DNA from: Rhodoferax sp.
Lineage (GTDB): Bacteria > Pseudomonadota > Gammaproteobacteria > Burkholderiales > Burkholderiaceae_C
Length of the DNA stretch: 8,403 bases
Direction of reading: 5' to 3'
Assembly: GCA_021737905.1 (NCBI GenBank)
Contig: JAIPDA010000095.1
Span: forward strand, 1 to 8,403
Shown: positions 1-6,701 of the stretch, piece after piece
How positions within the stretch are numbered: the first letter of the stretch is position 1
How the letters are laid out: every line of letters starts with the position of its first letter
Program-made: the position numbers and the translations under genes
Notes under the pieces: model-generated
The model's input: only the letters and a program-made list of their open reading frames with translations
Database searches by the model: none
Told to the model about the DNA's origin: nothing

Positions 1-31
1 GGCCATGATGACGACGTCAATCGGAGTTGCC

Positions 32-949
32 ATGAGATGTCCTGCTTACCTGTCGTTGTGTAGAAACCTGTTGGGGATTATCGGCCTTAGCGCACTGGTG
101 TTGGGCTTGCAAGGCTGCAGCACTGTCCGGCTGGCCTATAACCAGGCCCCAATGGTGGTGGACTGGTACCTCACCGATTATGTGGATTTCAATGCAGCGC
201 AAAAACCGGCACTCCAAACCGCGCTCGAGCAAGTCCATGTGTGGCACCGGCAAACGCAGCTGCCAGCTTACATCGAGACCTTGCAAAAAATGCAACGCCA
301 GATCACAGAACCCCTGACGCCCGCCAGGGTCTGTGATTTTTACGAAGAAATTCAAGACCATGTTCTGAGCACGCTGCAGGGCATGGTGCGCCTGGACCAG
401 AGCCCCACGGGCGCTGCCGCCTTGCAAAAACTGGCGAATCTGGACGCCAGCCAATTGGCATTTATGGAGCGCAAGTTCGCCAAGCGCAACCTCAAATACC
501 GCGAAGACTACCTCAGCGGCACACCGCAGCAGTTGCTTGAAAAGCGTTTTGAAAGAGCCCTTGAGCGCACCGAAATGCTCTACGGCAAGCTCGATGAGCG
601 GCAGCAGGCCCTGCTGCAAACACGTTTGGGCCAATCCGGCTTTGACCCTCAGCGCGCTTATGCAGAAAGCCTGCGCCGCCAGCAGGACATGCTGCAGACC
701 TTGCGCAGCCTGGCTTCGCCAGGCGGGCCCAGCGCTGCCCAGGCCGCCGCAGCGTTGGAAGGCGTTTTCAACCGCGCCATTCTTTCACCGGACCTCAGCT
801 ACCGCCACGACGCCCGTCAAATCAAGTTGCACAACTGCCAGACCTTTGCAGAGTTGCACAACAGCACCACGCCGGCGCAGCGCCAAAAAGCGCAGGCCAG
901 ACTGCAGAGCTACGAACAGGATGTGCGGGCCCTGCTGCGTCAGCCGTGA
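32..949 (+). CDS. DUF6279-type outer-membrane/periplasmic lipoprotein
   Basis: Predicted lipoprotein of unknown function, about 305 residues. From the chosen start the N-terminus has a basic residue (Arg11), a hydrophobic stretch and a lipobox L-Q-G-C with Cys29 as the expected lipidated residue. The mature part opens with STVRLAYNQAP and then DWYLTDYVDFNAAQ, the N-terminal signature I associate with the DUF6279 lipoproteins of beta- and gammaproteobacteria. The rest is charged, alpha-helical and Gln/Arg-rich, with no transmembrane segment after the signal. I chose the ATG at 32 because GGAG lies 5 nt upstream of it; the in-frame ATG at 5 (and 8) would add nine residues before the signal peptide and its upstream region is outside the window. 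The gene converges with the cyclo-ligase gene across a 141-bp gap filled by REP-like palindromes. Family assignment is by recall of the N-terminal motif; the biochemical role is unknown. Confidence 0.8.
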   Translation: MRCPAYLSLCRNLLGIIGLSALVLGLQGCSTVRLAYNQAPMVVDWYLTDYVDFNAAQKPALQTALEQVHVWHRQTQLPAYIETLQKMQRQITEPLTPARVCDFYEEIQDHVLSTLQGMVRLDQSPTGAAALQKLANLDASQLAFMERKFAKRNLKYREDYLSGTPQQLLEKRFERALERTEMLYGKLDERQQALLQTRLGQSGFDPQRAYAESLRRQQDMLQTLRSLASPGGPSAAQAAAALEGVFNRAILSPDLSYRHDARQIKLHNCQTFAELHNSTTPAQRQKAQARLQSYEQDVRALLRQP

Positions 950-974
950 GCGCCAAGCGAAATGAGTTGCAAAA

Positions 975-1035
975 CGCGGCGGGGAATAGATTCCTGCCCC
1001 TCGATCAGGTCGAGGGCAGGCTACGCAGGAATGAC
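975..1035 (-). repeat. REP-like palindromic element A (minus orientation, expanded stem)
   Basis: Read on the minus strand this begins GTCATTCCTGCG and ends GGAATCTATTCCCCGCCG, the same layout as element B. Its outer arms ATTCCTGC (990-997) and GCAGGAAT (1025-1032) are exact complements. Nested inside is a strong hairpin: CCTGCC(C)CTCGA (993-1004) pairs with TCGAGGGCAGG (1010-1020), with one bulged C and loop TCAGG. The two structures compete for 993-997. There is no T-tract on either side, so it is not a canonical intrinsic terminator, although it lies between two convergent genes. Confidence 0.65.
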
Positions 1036-1045
1036 CAAGTTCTGC

Positions 1046-1081
1046 GTCATCCTCGCGAAGGCGGGGATCCATCCCCGGCGG
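1046..1081 (+). repeat. REP-like palindromic element B (plus orientation)
   Basis: GTCATCCTCGCGAAGGCGGG resembles the dispersed REP-type palindromes common in intergenic DNA of beta- and gammaproteobacteria. TCCTCGC (1050-1056) pairs with GCGGGGA (1061-1067) around a GAAG loop with one T-G wobble. An alternative hairpin forms from CGGGGA (1062-1067) and TCCCCG (1072-1077) with loop TCCA. It lies inverted relative to element A, 10 bp away, giving a BIME-like pair. Genome-wide copy number cannot be seen from one window. Confidence 0.65.
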
Positions 1082-1090
1082 TTCAAAATT

Positions 1091-1729
1091 TCAGCCGGCC
1101 CAGACCACGCCTTCATCGTTAAGCAGCGCGTCCAGCGGCACGTCGTGCGCTTCAGGCTCGAGTTCGGGCAGCCAGCCGTGGCTGTAGCCCAGCCCCACCG
1201 TCACCGGCTTAGGTCGCAAGCTGGCCAGCGTGCGGTCGTAAAAGCCACCGCCGTAGCCCAAGCGGTAGCCGCCGGGGCCGTAGCCCACGCAGGGCACGAA
1301 CAGCAGGGTTGGCACGATCACCTCGGTGTCCTTGGGCTTGGGAATGCCGTAGGCGTCTTCCTCCATGGGGCAGCCGGGGTACCAGGCGTGAAAGGTCAAG
1401 GTCTTGAGCACCTTGTCGACCACCGGCAAGCCGATCTTGCGCGGCGAACGGTTGGCCTGGCTTTCGGTCTGGCTTTGGCTGCTGCCATCAGGCTTGAGCG
1501 GGGTATCGGGCTCAAACAAGGCGCCCAGCACAGCGTCTTCCTGCCAGCGGTAAAGGGCCGGCAAGGGGTCAAATTCACCCTTGATCGGCCAGTAGGCGCC
1601 AATCACCTGGTCCTGCCGCCCGACCAGCCAGATGCGCATGACGCGCTGTAGCAAGTCTGCGCGGGCCAGGCGGTCCGGCATGTTCAGGCGTTGCTCGATG
1701 AGTTTTTTGCGGGCGCTTAATTTGTCCAT
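1091..1729 (-). CDS. fau: 5-formyltetrahydrofolate cyclo-ligase (5,10-methenyl-THF synthetase)
   Basis: Cytosolic one-carbon enzyme that converts 5-formyl-THF to 5,10-methenyl-THF with ATP hydrolysis, recycling the storage/inhibitory folate. Diagnostic family features, numbered from the ATG start (212 residues): basic N-terminal helix (LSARKKLIEQRL), YWPIKGEFDP at 47-55, YGIPKP near 128-132, the glycine-rich nucleotide-binding loop GGYRLGYGGGFYDR at 153-166, and the C-terminal HDVPLDALLNDEGVV (195-209). A Ser/Gln-rich insert at about 82-97 lengthens the loop before the LPVVDK strand. I favour the ATG at 1729; the GTG at 1735, two codons earlier, is possible. The region upstream of 1729 reads CGGGTGATT, only a weak ribosome site. 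The gene is divergent from slt with 9 bp between starts, so its promoter must lie within the slt coding sequence. In E. coli the homologue is also called ygfA. Confidence 0.93.
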   Translation of the reverse strand: MDKLSARKKLIEQRLNMPDRLARADLLQRVMRIWLVGRQDQVIGAYWPIKGEFDPLPALYRWQEDAVLGALFEPDTPLKPDGSSQSQTESQANRSPRKIGLPVVDKVLKTLTFHAWYPGCPMEEDAYGIPKPKDTEVIVPTLLFVPCVGYGPGGYRLGYGGGFYDRTLASLRPKPVTVGLGYSHGWLPELEPEAHDVPLDALLNDEGVVWAG

Positions 1730-1738
1730 AATCACCCG

Positions 1739-3793
1739 ATGCTATCGAAATTTATGAGAACAGCCGTATGGCTGGCCCTGACAGGCTCTTTGACAGCCTT
1801 GCCGGCGGCTTTGCAGGCGCAGCCAAAAACAGTGTCCTTGAGCCGTGCAGATGAGGCGGTTCTTGAGATGGCCCAAGCCTTCAAACGCGAGGACAAGGCC
1901 AAAATGGCAGCCCTGCTGCCGCAAACGCGTGGCCATGTGCTCGAGCCCTGGGCGGCCTATTGGGAGCTGAGCAACCGCCTGGGTGTGGCCAGCGCTGCCG
2001 AGGTGCAAGCCTTCTTGGTACGCTATGCCGGTACCTACCAGGAAGACCGTTTGCGCAACGACTGGTTGCTGCTGCTGGGCCAGCGCCGCGATTGGGCCGG
2101 CTTTGCCGCAGAGCATCCGCAGTTTCGAATGGGCGATGACCGCGAAGTGCGTTGTTTTGCCTGGGCGCTTGAGCATCAAAAAAACGGGCCTGAAGGCGCG
2201 GCCGCCTTGGTCGATCTGGTTCGCCAGACCTGGTACGCGCAGCGCGATGCAGACGAAGGCTGCCGCACGGCCGCAGAGCGCATGCTGGCCGCCAAGCAAC
2301 TCAAACCGCTGGACATCTGGCGCAAAGCGCGCCTGTCCATAGAGGCCGGCCGGACCCGGCCAACCCGCGATGCGGTTGAAATGGTCTCGCCCGATTCGCT
2401 CGGACTGCTGGCTTCACTGCAAGCCAACCCCGCGAGGTTTCTGGCGGATAAAAAAATGGCGATCTCGCGCAGCAGCAAAGAACTGGTGACACTGGCGCTT
2501 GTCAAGTTGGCCGCCAGCGATGCGCAAGCCGCAGCCACCCTGCTCGATAAAAAGTGGGACTTTCAACTCACTGCCGAAGAGCGTAACTGGGTCTGGGGCG
2601 TCATTGGCAAACAAAGCGCCATGCGCATGGGCATCCAGAGCCCGGACGCGCTGGCACATTTTCAGAAGGTCTCTGCCGACAGTGACCTGACAGACGACAT
2701 GCTGGCCTGGAAAACCCGCGCTGCGCTGCGCGCCGGCGCACAAGCCCGCTGGCCCTTGGTGCTGGCCAGCATCAACGCCATGGGCCCGGAGGCGCGCAAG
2801 GACAGCACCTGGGTTTATTGGAAAGCCCGCGCCCTGCTGGCCCTGGCACCGGCCCAGTTGCCTGCACCGGCTGCCATGCCGGCGCAACGCGCCGAGGCGC
2901 TGACTCTGTTGCAGTCCATTGCTTCGGTGCGCGGCTTTTACGAACAACTGGCGCTCGAAGAGCTGGGCCAGATGATCACTGTGCCGGCCGCACCCGCCGC
3001 ACTGAGCTTCGGCGAAAAAGAAGCTGCGCGCACCAACCCGGGCCTGCAACGCGCCGCTTACGCCATCACCATCGGCCTGCGCAGCGAAGGCGTGCGGGAG
3101 TGGAATTACAGCACCAACCTGGCCAAGCCCGGCGGCATGAGCGAGCGCGAATTGCTGGCTGCAGCGCAAATGGCCTGCGATCTGGCCATCTGGGACCGCT
3201 GTATCAACACCAGTGAACGAACGCGCGGCGAGATTGATTTTTCTCAGCGCTTTCCCACGCCATTTCGTGAGACCGTACTTCAACGCAGCCGCGACATCGG
3301 CCTTGACCCGGCTTATGTCTACGGCCTGATCCGTCAGGAAAGCCGCTTCATCATGGACGCCCGCTCGGGCGTGGGTGCCAGCGGCCTGATGCAAATCATG
3401 CCCGCCACCGCACGCGAGACAGCGCGCCACATCGGCCTGGCCGGCTTCAACATCGGCCAGCTCAATGACCGCGACACCAACATCAACATCGGCACGGCCT
3501 ACCTCAAGCGTGCGCTCGATGACTTTGGTGGCTCCATGGCCATGGCGGCGGCCGCCTACAACGCCGGCCCCAGCCGCCCGCGCAACTGGCGCAACGGCCC
3601 GCCGCTCGAAGCGGCGATCTGGGCCGAAAACGTGCCCTTTCACGAAACCCGTGACTATGTGAAAAAAGTGCTGTCCAACACCACCAGCTACGCCGCCCTG
3701 CTGAGCGGCCAGCCGCAATCGCTGAAGGCCAGGTTGGGCACAGTGGCACCGCGCGAGGCCAGCGCCCCGCCCATCGACGACAAAATGCCCTGA
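1739..3793 (+). CDS. slt: soluble lytic murein transglycosylase (Slt70-like, GH23)
   Basis: Periplasmic enzyme that cleaves the MurNAc-GlcNAc bond of peptidoglycan non-hydrolytically, leaving 1,6-anhydroMurNAc; used in wall turnover and growth. The 684-residue product is close to the length of E. coli Slt70. A signal peptide covers about residues 1-27, with likely cleavage after LQA. Residues about 35-500 are an Ala/Leu-rich helical repeat region matching the superhelical U and L domains of Slt70. The catalytic domain is at about 510-655: IRQESRF carries the catalytic Glu534, followed by GASGLMQIMP (546-555) and AYNAGP (606-611), all GH23 signatures. Neither the ATG at 1739 nor the in-frame ATG at 1754 (Met6) has a clear Shine-Dalgarno; starting at Met6 would give a more compact signal peptide. 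It converges with ena, with only 7 bp between the stop codons. Confidence 0.94.
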   Translation: MLSKFMRTAVWLALTGSLTALPAALQAQPKTVSLSRADEAVLEMAQAFKREDKAKMAALLPQTRGHVLEPWAAYWELSNRLGVASAAEVQAFLVRYAGTYQEDRLRNDWLLLLGQRRDWAGFAAEHPQFRMGDDREVRCFAWALEHQKNGPEGAAALVDLVRQTWYAQRDADEGCRTAAERMLAAKQLKPLDIWRKARLSIEAGRTRPTRDAVEMVSPDSLGLLASLQANPARFLADKKMAISRSSKELVTLALVKLAASDAQAAATLLDKKWDFQLTAEERNWVWGVIGKQSAMRMGIQSPDALAHFQKVSADSDLTDDMLAWKTRAALRAGAQARWPLVLASINAMGPEARKDSTWVYWKARALLALAPAQLPAPAAMPAQRAEALTLLQSIASVRGFYEQLALEELGQMITVPAAPAALSFGEKEAARTNPGLQRAAYAITIGLRSEGVREWNYSTNLAKPGGMSERELLAAAQMACDLAIWDRCINTSERTRGEIDFSQRFPTPFRETVLQRSRDIGLDPAYVYGLIRQESRFIMDARSGVGASGLMQIMPATARETARHIGLAGFNIGQLNDRDTNINIGTAYLKRALDDFGGSMAMAAAAYNAGPSRPRNWRNGPPLEAAIWAENVPFHETRDYVKKVLSNTTSYAALLSGQPQSLKARLGTVAPREASAPPIDDKMP

Positions 3794-3800
3794 AGCCGCC

Positions 3801-4997
3801 TCAGGCGTGCGTGGTGACGCTGGGTATTTGGGTGGCCGGCGGCGTGTTGCGGCTGCGGCCGCAGCGCACCAGACCGTCAATCATGACCATGCCGATGCCC
3901 GGAATGTCGCCACGTTGCACGCTGTCGAGCAGGTCGCGCCCGGCGGTGTGTTGGGCCCGGTCCATGAAGACGAAGTCGGCATCGCGGCCGACTTCGATCA
4001 AGCCGCAATTGAGCCCGCGCAAACGCGCCGTGTTACCGGTGGCAAAACAAAATGTCAGTTCGGCCGGAATGTTGCCCAGGCTCGACAGCAGCGCCACCAT
4101 GCGCAGCATGCCCAGCGGTTGCACGCCAGAGCCGGCCGGGCCGTCGGTGCCCAGAATCACGCGGTGCGGACATTTGAGTTGCAGCGCGGCCTGGGCCGCA
4201 GCGATGGCCACTTTCTCGTTGCCGTTGTGCACGATCTCAATAGCGCGAGTGGACTTCTCGCACAACTCGCAAACATGCTGCTCTGACAACGAGGTGTGGC
4301 CGCCGTTGATGTGGCCGATGATGTCGGCGTCGGCTTCCAAGACCACATCCTTGTCAATCAGGCCCGAGCCGGGAATCGACGGGCCGCCGGTGTGGATGGT
4401 GCTTTGGATGCCGTACTTGCGCGCCCAGGCCACCATCTCCTTGGCCTCGTAGCCGGCCTTGACCGAGCCCAGACCGACCTCGCCCAGCAGCTTGACACCG
4501 GCTTGGGCGAGTTCCTTGAAGTCCTGCTCGACCATGCCTTTTTCAATGATGGGCGCGCCGGCCAGCACCTTGACGCCGCCCGGGCGGAAGTTGTCAAAGG
4601 CGCGCTGCGCCGTGATGGCCAGCGCCTTCAGACCGACGATGTCCTTGGGACGGCCGGGCAGGTGCACCTCGCCGGCAGAGATCATGGTAGTGACGCCGCC
4701 GTTCATGGTGGAGTCGATCCAGCCGAGCTGGTTCTGGCGCGGCGTCCAGTCGCCAAACACCGGGTGCACATGGCTGTCAATCAGGCCGGGTGCCACGCAG
4801 GTCTGGTGCACGTTAATGACGGTGCGCGCATGCGCCGTGTCGCAGTCCTTGGCCTTGCCCACGGCAACGATCAAGCCATCCTGCACCACGATGGTGTCGG
4901 CATCGAGAATGGGCCTGTCGATGTCACCGGACAGCAGCAAGCCGATGTTGGTGATGACGACTTTGCCGGATTTTCCGTCTGCAACTGCTTCAGCCAT
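3801..4997 (-). CDS. ena: enamidase-like amidohydrolase (putative 1,4,5,6-tetrahydro-6-oxonicotinate hydrolase)
   Basis: Binuclear-metal TIM-barrel amidohydrolase, 398 residues, apparently cytosolic. In Eubacterium barkeri, enamidase opens the lactam of 1,4,5,6-tetrahydro-6-oxonicotinate and deaminates the product to 2-formylglutarate. Visible metal-site residues follow the amidohydrolase pattern: His76 and His78 (DSHVH), His202 (IHTGG), His229 (GHINGG) and Asp285 (GTDGPAG); Glu173 in GEVGLG is my candidate for the bridging ligand. Stretches I recall as shared with E. barkeri Ena include GGVTTMISAG, PGRPKD, KALAIT, HTGG.SIPGS, HINGG and the C-terminal GDIPGI...SRNTPPA, so this is closer to Ena than to generic dihydroorotase-like relatives. 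An N-terminal and C-terminal strand pair (residues 11-70 and 335-385) forms the usual small beta domain. AAGGA (5004-5008) lies 6 nt upstream of the ATG. It is last in the fpr-tetR-ena unit, 37 bp after tetR. The exact substrate remains inferred. Confidence 0.85.
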   Translation of the reverse strand: MAEAVADGKSGKVVITNIGLLLSGDIDRPILDADTIVVQDGLIVAVGKAKDCDTAHARTVINVHQTCVAPGLIDSHVHPVFGDWTPRQNQLGWIDSTMNGGVTTMISAGEVHLPGRPKDIVGLKALAITAQRAFDNFRPGGVKVLAGAPIIEKGMVEQDFKELAQAGVKLLGEVGLGSVKAGYEAKEMVAWARKYGIQSTIHTGGPSIPGSGLIDKDVVLEADADIIGHINGGHTSLSEQHVCELCEKSTRAIEIVHNGNEKVAIAAAQAALQLKCPHRVILGTDGPAGSGVQPLGMLRMVALLSSLGNIPAELTFCFATGNTARLRGLNCGLIEVGRDADFVFMDRAQHTAGRDLLDSVQRGDIPGIGMVMIDGLVRCGRSRNTPPATQIPSVTTHA

Positions 4998-5003
4998 GGG
5001 GTG

Positions 5004-5008
5004 TCCTT
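5004..5008 (-). promoter_or_regulatory. ribosome binding site of ena
   Basis: AAGGA on the minus strand, 6 nt before the ATG at 4997. It is the clearest Shine-Dalgarno in the fpr-tetR-ena unit and fixes the ena start. The fpr and tetR starts lack an equally good site. Confidence 0.7.
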
Positions 5009-5034
5009 GGGAAGTGGGTGAAAAGAGGCCGCTG

Positions 5035-5742
5035 TCAGGGCGGCTTGATCATCACAGTGCGCAGCACCGTGGTGATGATGAAGTCGCGCCAGTGCGCAAT
5101 GGCCTCGGGGGCTTTGAGATCTTCGCCCAGAAAGGCCGAGAGCGTGTGGCGGTTGGAGTTATAAAAGTACGCAGTGGCAGCGATCAACAGGTAGACATCG
5201 CGCGCCACCATGCCGGAGCGGAAAACGCCCTGGCGCGCACCACTTTCAAGCAACAGCCGGATGATGGCGATGGCCGGCGAGGAGTAGTCCCGGGCCCGCT
5301 TGGACTTGGAGATGTGTTTGCCGCGGTGCAGGTTCTCGGTGTTGAGCAGGGTGATGAATTCGGGGTTCTTGCTGTAGTACGACACCACGAAGTCAATCAC
5401 GCCTTTGAGCGAGGCCACAGGCTGCTCGGGGTCCAGCACCAGTGCCAGCTCGGCATCGTTCATGCGCCGGTACATGTCTTCCAGCACCTCAATGAACAAG
5501 CCTTCCTTGCTGCCGAAGTAGTAATAGATCATCCGGTCCACGGACTTGGCTGCCTGCGAGATTTTCTCGACGCTGCCGCCCTCATAGCCGTAACGTGCAA
5601 ACACCTTGGTAGCCGCCCGCAGAATGTTGTCGCGCGTGGTCTGTGCCGACTGCTCACGCGTGCCGGGGCGCCTGGCCGCAGACTTTTTGTCACTCACGCG
5701 TGCAGTGGCGCTGGCGGCGGGTTGACGTGAAAGAGTGGCCAT
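5035..5742 (-). CDS. TetR/AcrR-family transcriptional regulator (putative local repressor)
   Basis: One-component DNA-binding regulator, 235 residues from the chosen ATG. The N-terminal tail (1-35) is Ala/Ser/Arg-rich and probably disordered. The TetR helix-turn-helix domain follows: TTRDNILRAATKVFARYGYE (35-54), then VEKISQAAKSVDRMIYYYFGSKEGLF (58-83), with the family's typical recognition-helix end YYYF.SKE.LF. Residues about 90-235 form the all-helical ligand/dimer domain, including NTENLHRGKHI and YFYNSNRHTLSAFLG. The frame stays open upstream to a GTG at 5829 inside fpr, but the ATG at 5742 gives a normal TetR N-terminus and leaves 49 bp after the fpr stop. No good Shine-Dalgarno precedes it. 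Being inside the fpr-ena operon suggests it controls this locus and itself, likely through the palindromes at 6681-6718. The ligand is presumably a pathway intermediate, which is inference. Confidence 0.9.
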   Translation of the reverse strand: MATLSRQPAASATARVSDKKSAARRPGTREQSAQTTRDNILRAATKVFARYGYEGGSVEKISQAAKSVDRMIYYYFGSKEGLFIEVLEDMYRRMNDAELALVLDPEQPVASLKGVIDFVVSYYSKNPEFITLLNTENLHRGKHISKSKRARDYSSPAIAIIRLLLESGARQGVFRSGMVARDVYLLIAATAYFYNSNRHTLSAFLGEDLKAPEAIAHWRDFIITTVLRTVMIKPP

Positions 5743-5791
5743 GGGCAGGGTGGTGATGTTAGCAAGCGGTAGAAAAGCGGTCAGCCGGTCT

Positions 5792-6565
5792 TTATTGCTC
5801 GGCAAACGCGCGTTCAATGACAAAGTCACCGGGCTTGGAGGTGTTGCCCTCGTTGAAACCGCGTGTCTCCAGCATTTGCTTGAGGTCTTTGAGCATGCCG
5901 GGGCTGCCGCAAATCATCACCCGGTCTTCGGCCGGATTGAGCGCCGGCAGCTTCATGTCGGCGGTCAGTTTGCCACTTTCCAGCAAGTCGGTGACGCGGC
6001 CCGTGTTGGCATAAGCCTCGCGCGTGACGGTCGGGTAGTAAAGCAACTGGGCGGCCACCATTTCGCCTAAAAATTCGTGCGCCGGCAAGTCTTTGGTGAT
6101 GTAGTCGTGATAGGCCAGCTCATTGACCTGCCGCACGCCGTGCACCAGCACAACTTGCTCGAACTGCTCGTAGGTGGCCGGGTCACGGATGATGCTCATG
6201 AAAGGCGCCAGTCCGGTGCCGGTGGCCAGCATGTAAAGCCGCTTGCCGGGCAGCAGGTAGTCAATGACCAGCGTGCCCGTGGGCTTGCGGCCGACGATCA
6301 ATTGATCGCCCACCTGAATATGCTGCAAGCGCGAGGTCAGCGGGCCGTCGGGCACTTTGATGCTCAGAAACTCCAGGTGCTCATCGTGGTTCGGGCTGAC
6401 GATGCTGTAGGCTCGCAGCAAGGGCTTGTCGTTGACGCGCAGCCCGATCATGGTGAAGTGGCCATTGCTAAAACGCAGAGAAGGATCGCGGGTCGTGGTG
6501 AAAGAAAACAGCGTGTCGGTCCAATGGTGCACGGACAGGACTTGCTCTTCGTTGAATGCGCTCAT
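5792..6565 (-). CDS. fpr: ferredoxin/flavodoxin-NADP+ reductase (bacterial subclass I)
   Basis: Cytosolic FAD enzyme that exchanges electrons between NADP(H) and ferredoxin or flavodoxin. The 257 residues match the length and layout of the Azotobacter vinelandii/Pseudomonas-type FPR rather than E. coli Fpr: SVHHWTDTLFSF near the start, FAD-binding RAYSIVSP (51-58), KVPDGPLTSRL (70-80), KPTGTL (94-99), the NADP-binding ATGTGLAPF (114-122), YYPTVTRE (176-183), CGSPGM (219-224), and a C-terminal extension ending ERAFAEQ that, as in that subclass, stacks near the flavin. The first ATG (6565) is used; no clear Shine-Dalgarno precedes it. It is the first gene after the divergent promoter region. 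Co-transcription with tetR and ena, and divergence from hnr, suggest a dedicated role in driving ring reduction. No ferredoxin gene is visible in the window, so the carrier, if any, is encoded elsewhere. Confidence 0.93.
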   Translation of the reverse strand: MSAFNEEQVLSVHHWTDTLFSFTTTRDPSLRFSNGHFTMIGLRVNDKPLLRAYSIVSPNHDEHLEFLSIKVPDGPLTSRLQHIQVGDQLIVGRKPTGTLVIDYLLPGKRLYMLATGTGLAPFMSIIRDPATYEQFEQVVLVHGVRQVNELAYHDYITKDLPAHEFLGEMVAAQLLYYPTVTREAYANTGRVTDLLESGKLTADMKLPALNPAEDRVMICGSPGMLKDLKQMLETRGFNEGNTSKPGDFVIERAFAEQ

Positions 6566-6662
6566 GGTGTTCAGGTTAAGTCAATTAGGGATATTGTCCA
6601 TGCACCGGGCGATGGCTTGTGAATGCTCGGGTAAATCAGGCTTGCACAGACAGGGTGGATGC

Positions 6663-6686
6663 GCTACATTGCATTGTAAATGTAGC
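6663..6686. repeat. perfect inverted repeat overlapping the fpr promoter -10
   Basis: GCTACATT (6663-6670) and AATGTAGC (6679-6686) are exact 8-bp inverted arms around the 8-bp centre GCATTGTA. The right arm shares TGTAGC with the 16-bp palindrome at 6681-6696, and the left arm carries an extra copy of that half-site (GCTACA) around the expected fpr transcription start. It could be a third regulator contact site or an mRNA 5' hairpin. Confidence 0.55.
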
Positions 6687-6701
6687 ATCCGCAACATTCA
6701 A
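6673..6701 (-). promoter_or_regulatory. sigma70-type promoter for fpr-tetR-ena
   Basis: On the minus strand TTGAAT (6696-6701) is followed by exactly 17 bp and TACAAT (6673-6678), close to the TTGACA and TATAAT consensus. The predicted start of transcription is near 6666, about 100 nt before the fpr ATG. The palindrome at 6681-6696 fills the spacer, a placement expected for repression by steric block. Confidence 0.6.
6681..6696. promoter_or_regulatory. candidate TetR operator 1
   Basis: TGTAGC-ATCC-GCAACA is an imperfect dyad (half-sites TGTAGC and TGTTGC, one mismatch). It lies between the -35 and -10 of the fpr promoter. The 17-bp stretch from 6681 is repeated at 6703 with only three differences, all C to T. 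Assignment to the adjacent TetR protein is inference from location and symmetry. Confidence 0.5.

Noticed and set aside
993..1020. Intrinsic terminator for the lipoprotein gene
   Set aside because: The stem is strong and GC-rich, but no T-tract follows it on either strand. The hairpin is better explained as part of a REP-like element.
2414..3880. 488-codon open frame antisense to slt
   Set aside because: It lies opposite a clearly recognised GH23 enzyme with intact catalytic motifs. Its His/Gln/Arg/Ala-rich translation has no recognisable domain and is typical of antisense frames in GC-rich genes.
4459..5730. 423-codon open frame antisense across ena and tetR
   Set aside because: It runs through two well-supported genes and the gap between them, and its translation changes character midway without a domain. 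It is a composition artefact.
5743..5829. N-terminal extension of TetR to a GTG inside fpr
   Set aside because: The 29 extra residues are not TetR-like and would overlap fpr by 38 bp. No ribosome site supports the GTG.
6581..6601. Short leader peptide MDNIPN upstream of fpr on the minus strand
   Set aside because: It is a six-codon frame with no ribosome site and no sign of attenuation structure, and is expected by chance.
6593..6623. Second minus-strand promoter TTCACA-19-GACAAT closer to fpr
   Set aside because: The -35 is good, but the 19-bp spacing is too long and the -10 is only partly matched. The promoter at 6673-6701 is better.
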